Of a stretch of DNA of 33,539 nucleotides, positions 1-6,529 are shown in pieces. The stretch comes from an uncultured Spartobacteria bacterium (lineage in GTDB: Bacteria > Verrucomicrobiota > Verrucomicrobiia > Chthoniobacterales > Chthoniobacteraceae): assembly GCA_903901425.1 (NCBI GenBank), contig CAIURC010000039.1, forward strand, positions 1 through 33,539, given 5' to 3'. Under the pieces are notes generated by a model, which saw nothing but the letters and a program-made list of their open reading frames with translations, was not told the DNA's origin and searched no databases. Both the position numbers and the translations under genes were made by a program. How positions within the stretch are numbered: position 1 is the stretch's first letter; each line of letters starts with the position of its first letter.

Positions 1-239
1 CCAGGCCGCGTCGTTTAACCGGGAACCTTCCCCGCAGAAACCGGCCGAAAAAGAACGGAAGTCGGACTAGCCGGAAAACCTTATCTTAGTGCCATTCTGG
101 ACTGATCCAATTTTACAGCCCAATTGCGGCGCTCAGGCAACAGCCCGACAAGTAACAACGACTCGGCGGGATCTGCCACCGGCATCTTACGATCGAGGCC
201 GCACCATGGGCGAAAGCCCGGGTTGCAACGCCCGCCGTC
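1..239. other. Left edge, no confident gene
   Basis: An open frame enters from the left edge and stops at TAG 68-70. Its last 22 codons (2-67) encode a polar, charged, Pro/Lys/Glu-rich tail ending in KSD, so it may be the C-terminus of a gene outside the window, but it is too short to name. The frame of the RHS fragment that follows stays open upstream of 240 for several codons, so the RHS remnant may begin slightly earlier than drawn. I see nothing else here. Confidence 0.2.
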
Positions 240-514
240 TTGTTCAAATATGATCCCGTGTACGGACGGTTGCAGGAAATGCAGGACGGTTCCGGTGTGA
301 ACCGGTACGAGTATCATCCCACCGGGGCCCCGGGCGCGGGCCGGCTCGCCTCCGTGGACGGACCGCTCCCCGAAGACACCGTGGCTTATACCTACGATGG
401 TTTCGGACGCGTCACGCAACGATCCATTCACACCGATGCCGTCAGGGTCGAATCCTATGACGCCGCAGACCGTATCCTGAGCAATGTGAACGCCCTGGGC
501 CGGTTCACGTATAC
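240..514 (+). pseudogene. RHS/YD-repeat protein fragment cut by an insertion sequence
   Basis: The translation contains tyrosine-aspartate repeat units typical of RHS proteins: FKYDPVYGRLQEM, YEYHPTGAPGAGRLASV, YTYDGFGRVTQR, ESYDAADRILS and ALGRFTYT. Intact RHS proteins are large secreted or surface shells that enclose a polymorphic toxin or act in contact-dependent competition. Only about 92 residues remain here. There is no signal peptide, no core-terminal PxxxxDPxGL motif and no toxin tip. The frame stops immediately where the insertion sequence at 519 begins, and the sequence beyond that element (2373 onward) does not resume the RHS frame. The last 80 bp resemble 3393-3471, where a second RHS fragment starts. 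The type of protein is clear; whether this was once part of a functional gene at this site is inference. Confidence 0.7.
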
Positions 515-527
515 CTAGAGCCTGTCC
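515..527 (+). repeat. IS left end: CTAG plus 9-bp inverted repeat
   Basis: CTAGAGCCTGTCC here is the exact reverse complement of 2360-2372. The outer CTAG is read as the target-site duplication and AGCCTGTCC as the terminal repeat. The RHS reading frame ends inside this CTAG. Confidence 0.8.
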
Positions 528-2368
528 TGTGCGCGCGGAACAAGTCTGGGAGCGGAACGGATGCTGAAGGTTTCACGATATAAATGGCGTAAAATGCTGT
601 AGTGCCCGAAATTGACCATTTATGTGTGGTGTGCACCCCGCCAAAGGAGCCGCCCATGCCCACTGTGATACCGATTCAGGAGACCCTTCGTCCAATACTT
701 CCCGTGGTTCACGGATGCCGGGATTACAACGAGGAAAAGCGCCTTCTCGAACGCATCGACCGCATTCTGATTCTCAGCGGCGTTGAGCAGCTTTTCCTCA
801 GCCTGAGCGTCGAGCGCTTCGAAGCAAAGACCCCGGGCGCCAGAGGCGAGGATCATCTCCAGGCGATGGAGCGGCACATTCGCAACAGCCGGCAGGCTCT
901 CCGCTGCACCGTTCTCAAACAGCTCACCAACCAGTCTTACAGGTCCCTGAGCGCGGCACTCGCACGAACCCCGCTCTACCGGTGGTTCTGCGGATGCCCG
1001 GACTTCGAGGTGGTGCGCGTGCCCGGTAAAAGCACGCTGCAGGATTACGCCCAGTGGCTGCCGGAGGAGGACATGCAGAAGCTGCTCGCCGTGCTGCATT
1101 CAACTCTGGCCAACGAGGACAAGGCCGAGCAGATCGGGCTCGAGGCAGAACTCGACAGCGTGATTGCGTTGGTGGACACGACCTGTCTGAAGGCCAACGT
1201 ACACTTTCCCACCGACTGGGTCCTTTTGCGGGATGCGGTCCGAACACTGGTGCAGTCCATCCTCGTGATTCGGAAGCACGGTCTGAAGAAGCGGATTCCG
1301 GCTCCGGAGGGGTTTCTGCGTGAGATCAACCGCCTGTCGATGGAGATGAGCGCAACGGGCCGTCGCAAGGCGGGATCCAAAAAGGAGCGCAAGAGGCTGC
1401 TGCGGAAAATGAAGGCGCTCACCCAGGTGGTTGAAGCCCACGCGCAGCGATACCGGAAGGCGCTCGACGAGGAGTGGGATACCACGGATCTTTCCCGCAG
1501 ACGTGCCGAGTTGCTGCTCAGGAGGATCGACAACATCCTCACCCAGCTGCCCGAGGCACGGCGCTTGGCACATGAGAGGATCATTGCTGAGCGGCAGGTG
1601 CCGAATGCGAAAAAAATCCTCAGCCTCTACGAGCCAGACATCCATGTGGTGGTGCGGGGCAAGGCAGGGGCGGAAGTGGAGTTTGGCAACACCCTCTTCA
1701 TTGCGGAGAACGTCGATGGGTTCATCATCGATCATGTGTTGAAGCAGGAACAGAGCGGCGGGGATGCGCGGTTGCTGGCAGAACGCTTGTCGATCATTCA
1801 GAAAAAATGCGGCAAAGACCTCTGCGGTGTGGTTGGGGATCGTGGCTTCTCGAGTAAAGCGATCGACCGCCAGATTGAGGAGGCGGGGCTGTTCAATGGA
1901 ATCTGTCCAAAGAACCGTAAAAAACTGGTGGAAAGCATGAAGGAGCCCGAGTTTCGCGGGGCGATGCAAAGGCGTGCGCAGACCGAGGGTCGGGTGGGGA
2001 TTCTCAAGAACGTGTTTCTGGGCGGGATCCCGCTGGCCAAGGGTTTTGAGAGGCGGCAGGTGCAGGTGTCATGGGCAGTGCTGGCGCACAATCTTTGGGT
2101 GGCAGCCCGGCTGCCATGGCGAGAGGACCGCCGCAAACAGGCCAAAGCGGCCTGACCCGGGCCAAGTCAAATTCAGAGCGAGGCTCTAAACGGTTGCCGG
2201 TATGGCAGCCAAAATGGACAGGCATGCCCAAAAACGGGAGTTTTCGGAGTGATTGGCGCCGGATTTCTGCATTTGCCCCCAGTCCGGCACGCGTTTCCGA
2301 TCCTCAAGAACCGACTTCTGCCTCAAAACTCGGGTAAATTCAAAAAAACCGGCTTCTCCGGACAGGCT
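519..2368 (+). mobile_element. Complete insertion sequence, about 1.85 kb, one DDE transposase gene
   Basis: The element starts AGCCTGTCC (519-527) and ends GGACAGGCT (2360-2368), perfect 9-bp inverted terminal repeats. CTAG flanks it on both sides (515-518 and 2369-2372). CTAG is its own reverse complement, so the ends can equally be read as 13-bp inverted repeats with no target duplication. One transposase gene (656-2155) fills most of the element, and the last 213 bp are non-coding. A small hairpin AGAGC-GAG-GCTCT lies at 2175-2187, just after the transposase stop. The intact transposase and perfect ends suggest recent insertion. The IS family is uncertain: a 4-bp palindromic target fits IS5- and IS1182-like groups, while the protein also recalls ISNCY-type transposases. 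Confidence 0.85.
656..2155 (+). CDS. DDE transposase of the insertion sequence
   Basis: This 499-residue protein catalyses cut-and-paste movement of the surrounding element. The ATG at 656 is chosen over upstream GTG 602 because AAAGGAG (643-649) lies six bases before it. An N-terminal helical DNA-binding region (about residues 20-130) is followed by an RNase H-like core. The first catalytic aspartate is D174 in VDTTCLKANVHFPTD, the second D395 in GDRGFSSK, and the glutamate E444 in TEGRVGILKN. The D395-E444 spacing of 49 is usual for DDE transposases, and a basic helical insertion (about 230-330) separates the first two acids. The frame has no stop or frameshift, so the enzyme is probably active. 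It is a DDE_Tnp_1-like (IS4/IS5/IS1182/ISNCY assemblage) protein; I do not assign the family more finely. Confidence 0.9.
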   Translation: MPTVIPIQETLRPILPVVHGCRDYNEEKRLLERIDRILILSGVEQLFLSLSVERFEAKTPGARGEDHLQAMERHIRNSRQALRCTVLKQLTNQSYRSLSAALARTPLYRWFCGCPDFEVVRVPGKSTLQDYAQWLPEEDMQKLLAVLHSTLANEDKAEQIGLEAELDSVIALVDTTCLKANVHFPTDWVLLRDAVRTLVQSILVIRKHGLKKRIPAPEGFLREINRLSMEMSATGRRKAGSKKERKRLLRKMKALTQVVEAHAQRYRKALDEEWDTTDLSRRRAELLLRRIDNILTQLPEARRLAHERIIAERQVPNAKKILSLYEPDIHVVVRGKAGAEVEFGNTLFIAENVDGFIIDHVLKQEQSGGDARLLAERLSIIQKKCGKDLCGVVGDRGFSSKAIDRQIEEAGLFNGICPKNRKKLVESMKEPEFRGAMQRRAQTEGRVGILKNVFLGGIPLAKGFERRQVQVSWAVLAHNLWVAARLPWREDRRKQAKAA

Positions 2369-2372
2369 CTAG
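2360..2372 (-). repeat. IS right end: 9-bp inverted repeat plus CTAG
   Basis: GGACAGGCTCTAG mirrors the left end at 515-527 without mismatch. Similarity between the two ends falls away further inside the element. Confidence 0.8.
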
Positions 2373-2442
2373 CTGCAGGCGTCAAAGATCAGCCCAGCAT
2401 ACTTTGCAATGCCCCCGAAATCAGACTAAGCTTTAGCTCCGG

Positions 2443-2966
2443 ATGAATTTGAAAAAGGTACTCTTGGAGATAAACGCGATGGAGGCAGACGGAATCGTCG
2501 ACCGTTACGCCATTGGGGGGGGGCCGTTGGCGCGACCTTCTACCTTGAACCGGTTGCCACCTTGGACGTGGACATTTTTATCTCATTCGAGGCACAGCCT
2601 GGGAGCCTCCTAATCAGCCCGGAGCCTGTGTTCAAGTATCTCACGGGGCGTGGGGCGCGAATTGAAGGCGAGTACCTGATCATCGCGGATTGGCCTGTGC
2701 AATTTCTTCCGCCCAGCGGACGGCTAGTGGAAGAGGCGCTTGAGGAAGCAGTGCAGGTCGAGGTTGAGGAAATAAGGACGAGGGTTTTTACGGCCGAACA
2801 TCTTGCTGCCATAGCCCTGCAAACTGGCCGCCCAAAAGACAAAGCGCGACTGCTACAATTTATCGATTCGGGTGCTCTCTCTTCGGAGCGATTTCAGAGC
2901 ATCCTTGAACGGCACGCACTCGCTGGCAGTTGGATGAAGTTTGAGCAACAGTTTCTTGATTCATGA
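2443..2966 (+). pseudogene. Nucleotidyltransferase-fold protein, frameshifted at a G9 tract
   Basis: Reading from ATG 2443 gives an N-terminus ending in YAIGG. After a run of nine G (2515-2523) the matching frame continues with AVGATFYLEPVATLDVDIF and runs to TGA 2966. Seven or ten G would join the halves into one protein of about 174 residues. The GG...T-x-DVDIF pattern is the DNA polymerase beta/MNT nucleotidyltransferase signature, with the two metal-binding aspartates in LDVDIF. Downstream blocks (GEYLIIADWPVQFLP, FTAEHLAAIALQTGRPKDKARL) resemble uncharacterised bacterial nucleotidyltransferases, some annotated as AbiEii- or MNT-like toxin-antitoxin components. The start of the next gene overlaps the stop (ATGA), so the pair is translationally coupled. 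The rest of the frame is well preserved, so the shift may be recent, a phase-variable tract, or a sequencing error. Substrate and partner are unknown. Confidence 0.65.
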
Positions 2967-3106
2967 CCTTTGAAATCGCCCAGATCATCAAAAGTAAGCA
3001 GGCCTATAGGGCGCAGTTGGCGAAACGCCCGATAGCTGAAAAGCTGCGACTGTTGGAGGAATTGCGCAAGCGAGCCCTCGCAATCGCAGCCAGTCGCAGG
3101 AAATGA
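2963..3106 (+). CDS. 47-residue basic helical protein coupled to the nucleotidyltransferase
   Basis: The ATG overlaps the preceding stop as ATGA (2963-2966) and the frame ends at TGA 3104-3106. The product begins MTFEIAQIIKSKQAYRAQLA and continues through LRLLEELRKRALAIAASRRK. It looks like two amphipathic helices with many Lys and Arg, with no signal peptide or membrane segment. The overlap and the helix-favouring composition argue that it is real despite its length. I do not recognise a named family. From memory, short Lys/Arg-rich proteins ending in an ALAI-x-ASR-like sequence follow similar nucleotidyltransferases in other bacteria, so it is probably a dedicated partner such as an inhibitor, substrate or adaptor. 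That role is inference. Confidence 0.6.
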   Translation: MTFEIAQIIKSKQAYRAQLAKRPIAEKLRLLEELRKRALAIAASRRK

Positions 3107-3392
3107 ATATCCGTGGCACTGGTCGAATTCGCTGATCGCTCCGTTTCCGAAGCTCGCGCGCGCGGGTTCGTCGCGGGGCGCGCTAAAGGACCCGGGTTTT
3201 TACAACTCCCTCCCCACAAAAGACAATTCGGCCGGAAAGCTCCTATCCGCCCGTCCCGAACTGGTTCCGGTGTAACCATATGGGGAACCCCATCTGGCGG
3301 TCGGTCTGGGAGGGTTAGAGAGTGCGGGGATGAAATTCCATTCCAGTGGGAGGAAGCGGCAGGACGGTGCGCCCCGATGCTTGGTCCCACTC
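3107..3392. other. Non-coding stretch between the nucleotidyltransferase pair and the second RHS fragment
   Basis: About 290 bp without a convincing reading frame on either strand. It holds an alternating CG/CG-rich segment near 3155-3185 (gctcgcgcgcgcggg). The short open frames lack RHS, transposase or other recognisable motifs. It looks like degraded sequence at a former recombination boundary. Confidence 0.4.
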
Positions 3393-3740
3393 GATGCCGT
3401 CACGGCCGAGTCCTGTGATGCTGTGGACCGTCGCAAGGTGAACGGCCTGTGCCGGTTCACGTATGCTTACGCCGTGGGCAGTCATCTCCAGTTGGAGACG
3501 GTGCAGGCGCCCAACGGGGTGTTCAACGGCGTCCAGACCCGGCTCGAGTACCAGACCGCAGCCGGGAGGCTCCGTCAAATCACGCGCCGTTCCCCGGCAT
3601 CGCCAGCGGCGATGGTCCAGACCTATTCGGCGACCCACCAGTACACGCAGAGTGCCGGAGGCGAAATCACCGGATGGAACCAGACCGTGCGGGAGCCGAG
3701 GGGCCCGGGCTGGGGATCAGGGGGCCATGGAAGCTTGTGA
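3393..3740 (+). pseudogene. Second RHS/YD-repeat fragment, truncated at both ends
   Basis: The frame contains degenerate YD-repeat units: RFTYAYAVGSHLQLETV, TRLEYQTAAGRLRQIT and a GEITGWNQTVREP segment like the linkers seen between RHS repeats. The first 80 bp (3393-3471) resemble 435-514 of the first fragment: both carry a GATGCCGTCA block, then a GTGAACG-CCTG-GCCGGTTCACGTAT block. The fragments are therefore related copies rather than two ends of one gene split by the insertion sequence. The open frame extends upstream to 3330 without RHS similarity, and downstream it stops at 3740 with no core-terminal motif or toxin domain. It is best read as a decayed RHS copy. Confidence 0.6.
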
Positions 3741-3980
3741 TTACTGAGAGCCCCGTGAGGGACAGGCAATTGATACACCACAGAGGGGAATGGGGGAACG
3801 GGAGGCCGATGACTCCTAGGCCTTGCCTGAGTGAGCGCCGCGCCGCGCAGTCACGCTGCCTGCTGGCCGGGGTAAGGCACTGGGGACACGGAAACTGGAG
3901 CGGAACTGTGAGAAGAACTGTGGGCCCTGGCTTTCCGGTCTGCCGCGAAAGCTGTGGATCGGCGATTGTCGGTCGGCAAG

Positions 3981-4010
3981 TTGGACATTGAATTTATGGA
4001 GATGTAATAT
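3981..4010 (+). promoter_or_regulatory. Possible promoter of the toxin-antitoxin pair
   Basis: TTGGAC (3981-3986) and TAATAT (4005-4010) are separated by 18 bp, a good sigma-70-like arrangement. Initiation would fall close to the antitoxin ATG at 4018, implying a leaderless or nearly leaderless message. That agrees with the lack of a well-placed ribosome binding site. I see no clear palindromic operator. The 240 bp between 3741 and 3980 hold nothing I can support. Confidence 0.35.
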
Positions 4011-4017
4011 TTCCAGC

Positions 4018-4278
4018 ATGACCAAAACGCAGATCCAAGTTCCTGAGCGGCTCTTTGCCCAGATTAAGAAGTTTGCCCGCCAGCACGAATGGTCTCTCGC
4101 TGAGACATTTCGGCGGGGAGCGGAACTGCTCCTGGAAGTTTACCCCGAAGACGCCCCGCCAGTCTCCCAAGGTTGGCAGCCTCCCACCTCCGGCAAGGTC
4201 GGATGGAAGGGCCTTTCCGCAGCGCAGCTCCGAGAGATCGCATTCGAGGACCAGTCGAAAAACCCGATCGAAAGATGA
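4018..4278 (+). CDS. Ribbon-helix-helix antitoxin (VapB-type)
   Basis: This 86-residue protein should repress its own operon and neutralise the PIN toxin encoded next. Residues 2-10 (TKTQIQVPE) form the DNA-contacting beta strand, and the two helices (LFAQIKKFARQHEW and LAETFRRGAELLLEVY) complete a CopG/Arc/MetJ-like fold. The C-terminal half, with GWQPP, GKVGW and LREIAFEDQ, is the flexible toxin-wrapping part usual in VapB antitoxins. ATG 4018 is chosen over TTG 3988 because the fold begins just after it and a promoter-like sequence occupies the space between. Its stop overlaps the toxin start (ATGA, 4275-4278). Family and role follow from fold and context; DNA binding is inferred. Confidence 0.85.
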   Translation: MTKTQIQVPERLFAQIKKFARQHEWSLAETFRRGAELLLEVYPEDAPPVSQGWQPPTSGKVGWKGLSAAQLREIAFEDQSKNPIER

Positions 4279-4724
4279 TCTCGTTCGACACCAACCTTCT
4301 GCTTTTTAGCTACTGTGAGGCGTCTCCTTACCACGCTGCCGCGAATGCGTTTCTTACCTCACTTGCGACTCGTGAAGATGTTGCTCTGAGTGAGTTCGTT
4401 CTCAGTGAGTTTTATCTGCACCTGAGGAATCCTGTCGTTCTGGCTCGTCCACTCGACGCGGAGGAGGCCGTCGCGGTGATTCAGAGCTATCGAAAGCACC
4501 CGCGGTGGCGGCTGGTTGGGTTTCCTCCCCGCAGTCGGGACCTTCATTCGGCCCTATGGAAACAGGCCGCCATCCACAACTTTGCGCGGAGGCGGATTTA
4601 TGATGTGCGCACTGCCCTTTGTTTGCAGGCATTCGGGATCAAAGAATTTGCGACGGCCAACGTCAAAGACTTCGAGGGGCTCGGATTTTCCAAAGTCTGG
4701 AACCCGCTTGCGCCTCTTTTGTAG
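4275..4724 (+). CDS. PIN-domain toxin ribonuclease (VapC-type)
   Basis: This 149-residue PIN-domain protein is predicted to be a Mg2+-dependent endoribonuclease acting on RNA, typically a tRNA or rRNA site in VapC toxins. The acidic centre is complete: D5 in MISFDTN, E40/E45 in LSEFVLSEF, D110 in RIYDVRTA, and N129/D132 in TANVKDF. The length matches the family and no residue appears missing. The ATG at 4275 overlaps the antitoxin stop by four bases, the usual coupling in vapBC operons. The pair sits among an insertion sequence, RHS remnants and a transposase remnant, which suggests it travelled with mobile DNA. The RNA target cannot be told from sequence. Confidence 0.88.
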   Translation: MISFDTNLLLFSYCEASPYHAAANAFLTSLATREDVALSEFVLSEFYLHLRNPVVLARPLDAEEAVAVIQSYRKHPRWRLVGFPPRSRDLHSALWKQAAIHNFARRRIYDVRTALCLQAFGIKEFATANVKDFEGLGFSKVWNPLAPLL

Positions 4725-5109
4725 GGAGCCATAGGGGACAGAATCACAAGGGGACGGAGCTTCTATTGAAATGCCCACTGGCCTGGGTCGCACTGGCCGG
4801 GGTCAGGGTGCAAATCTTGACAAGCGGCGGTAGTTCTTGGGAATTGCAGGATGGCAGGGAGCATTCGAATGGAGTTTCCCGGTGCCTTTTACGTAAGCAT
4901 CTGGGCAAGCCATCGACTTGAGGGAATCAGAGGCTGAGAATCTGTGTGGATACAATTCCCCACGCAGCGCAAGAGAGGAACTAGGGGATCGATGCCGAGG
5001 CCGAGCGCGACTGGCAAGGCGGGCTGACTCAGAAGACATTTGCGAAGAGGGATGGGGGCTGCGTAGCCATGCTGGCCAAGTACCTACCGCAAACGTATCA
5101 TGCTTCCCG
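4725..5109. other. Intergenic region with mobile-element debris
   Basis: This 385-bp stretch precedes the sialidase gene. Phrases such as ggggacagaatcacaaggggac (4734-4755) and ggggtcagggtgcaaatcttgac (4799-4821) resemble sequences often seen upstream of REP-associated tyrosine transposase genes. A start-like remnant of such a gene follows at 4851. A further stop-free frame at 4991-5113 (beginning DAEAERDWQGGLTQKTFAKR) has plausible coding character but no start codon and no family I can name, and it runs into the first codon of the sialidase. I see no clear sialidase promoter. Confidence 0.35.
4851..4898 (+). pseudogene. Remnant of a REP-associated tyrosine transposase N-terminus
   Basis: ATG 4851 opens a frame reading MAGSIRMEFPGAFYVS. 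REP-associated tyrosine transposases (RAYT/TnpA_REP, Y1_Tnp domain) usually begin with a short basic stretch, then R-I-E-F-P-G-A-x-Y-H-V. The match covers about twelve residues and then stops: the catalytic HUH motif and tyrosine are absent, and the frame ends at 4937. The upstream ggggtcagg-like sequence fits the same origin. It is a short fossil with no function of its own. Confidence 0.4.
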
Positions 5110-6339
5110 ATGAACTGCATCCGCACGATTCTGAGCACTCTGCTGCTGGCAATGCTAACAGCGCTGCAAGCAGACCCACCTTTTATTGAAAAACAGGATC
5201 TCTTCACTGTTGGACAAGATCCCGCCTACAGCATCTACCACATTCCGGGTATTGTCGTGACCGCAAAAGGCACCGTATTGGCCTGGTGCGAGGCACGAAA
5301 GCGAGCCGCTGGAGTCACCGATTGGGATGATATCCGGATTCTGCTCCGTAGAAGTACGGATGACGGAAGAACTTGGAGCGCCCCAGAATGCATTTCCAAT
5401 GTTCCCGGTGCGAAGACAAAGAACCCATCGGCGCTGAAATTGAAAAACGTCGATCCCAGCGACGTCACCTATAACAACCCGGTGCTGATCGCCGACAAAG
5501 ACGGCACCATTCACATGCTGTTCTGCCTCGAATACATGCGCGCCTTCTACCAGCGAAGCGAGGATGACGGCCTTTCATGGAGCCAGCCAACCGAGATCAC
5601 AAATGCCTTCGAGGGCTTCAAGAAACACTACGACTGGAAGGTGCTTGCCACGGGCCCCAATCACAGCATCCAGCTCAAAACAGGTCGCCTCGTGGTTCCG
5701 GTCTGGCTTTCCTTGGGCACAGGTTCCAATGGTGGCCACCACCCGAGCGTATCGGCCACCATCTACAGCGATGATTCTGGCAAGTCGTGGCATGCCGGAG
5801 AGATCGCCGTCCCAAGCACTGCGGAGTGGATCGATCCGAATGAAACTGTGGCGATCGAACTGAGCAATGGACGTGTCATGCTCAATGTGCGGAATGAATC
5901 CAAAGCGCATCGCCGCATCATCACCACCAGTGCTGATGGAGCCACCGGTTGGAGTACGCCGAAATTTGATGACGCTCTTCTCGAGCCGTTGTGCATGGGC
6001 GGAATTGTGCGCTACGCTTTTGGTGACCAAAGGCTCATCCTCTTCTCCAACCCGCACAATCTCGAGACTGCAAAGGGCACGCCAGTGCCCGGAAAGAACC
6101 GAGACCGCAAAAACCTCTCCATCAAAATCAGTCGGGACGAAGGCCAAACCTGGCCTGTCAACAAAAGCATTGAGCCGGGTCCCAGCATGTATTCGGATCT
6201 CGCGGTGGCAAAGGACGGCACCATTTTATGCTTCTACGGTCGTAGCGGGGAGAATCCGTCGGGGACCCCTTTGGCAGGCATGACCGGTGAACGACTTACA
6301 TTGGCGCGCTTTAATCTGGAGTGGCTAACGGCCCCGTAA
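5110..6339 (+). CDS. Secreted sialidase-family (GH33-like) beta-propeller protein
   Basis: This 409-residue protein has an N-terminal signal peptide (about residues 1-21, hydrophobic ILSTLLLAMLTA, Ala-rich cleavage region) and a six-bladed propeller marked by four Asp-boxes: STDDGRTW, SEDDGLSW, SDDSGKSW and SRDEGQTW. Sialidases release terminal sialic acids from glycans. Several catalytic elements are present: WCEARK, IELSNGRVMLNVRNE (Glu and second Arg), GGIVRY (third Arg) and MYSDLAV (nucleophile Tyr). The usual FRIP motif carrying the first arginine of the carboxylate-binding triad instead reads YHIP, with H44 in place of Arg, so activity on sialic acid is doubtful and another sugar acid or glycan is possible. 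ATG 5110 is preferred because the signal peptide starts there; the frame is open further upstream without protein-like sequence. Its base composition is visibly less GC-rich than the core genes downstream. Confidence 0.82.
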   Translation: MNCIRTILSTLLLAMLTALQADPPFIEKQDLFTVGQDPAYSIYHIPGIVVTAKGTVLAWCEARKRAAGVTDWDDIRILLRRSTDDGRTWSAPECISNVPGAKTKNPSALKLKNVDPSDVTYNNPVLIADKDGTIHMLFCLEYMRAFYQRSEDDGLSWSQPTEITNAFEGFKKHYDWKVLATGPNHSIQLKTGRLVVPVWLSLGTGSNGGHHPSVSATIYSDDSGKSWHAGEIAVPSTAEWIDPNETVAIELSNGRVMLNVRNESKAHRRIITTSADGATGWSTPKFDDALLEPLCMGGIVRYAFGDQRLILFSNPHNLETAKGTPVPGKNRDRKNLSIKISRDEGQTWPVNKSIEPGPSMYSDLAVAKDGTILCFYGRSGENPSGTPLAGMTGERLTLARFNLEWLTAP

Positions 6340-6529
6340 AGCATGATTGCGAGAGCGGCATTTTGGGCATCGCCCCATCGGTGAAGTGTTCTGCGAAGTG
6401 CCGTCCGCGGCAGGTGCTGCGTCTTCAGCGCTGAATGTCAAACATCAAGAGGCGTCGGTAAGGCACATTTGCTGCCGTGGCAGGAGCCATGTCTGGTCGC
6501 GGGGCGGCTGGGCGTTCGCGCGGGTTTGG

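Noticed and set aside
6399-6412. TGCCG-tccg-CGGCA hairpin between the sialidase and DUF1501 genes as a terminator
   Set aside because: The stem is only five base pairs and no T-run follows on either strand.
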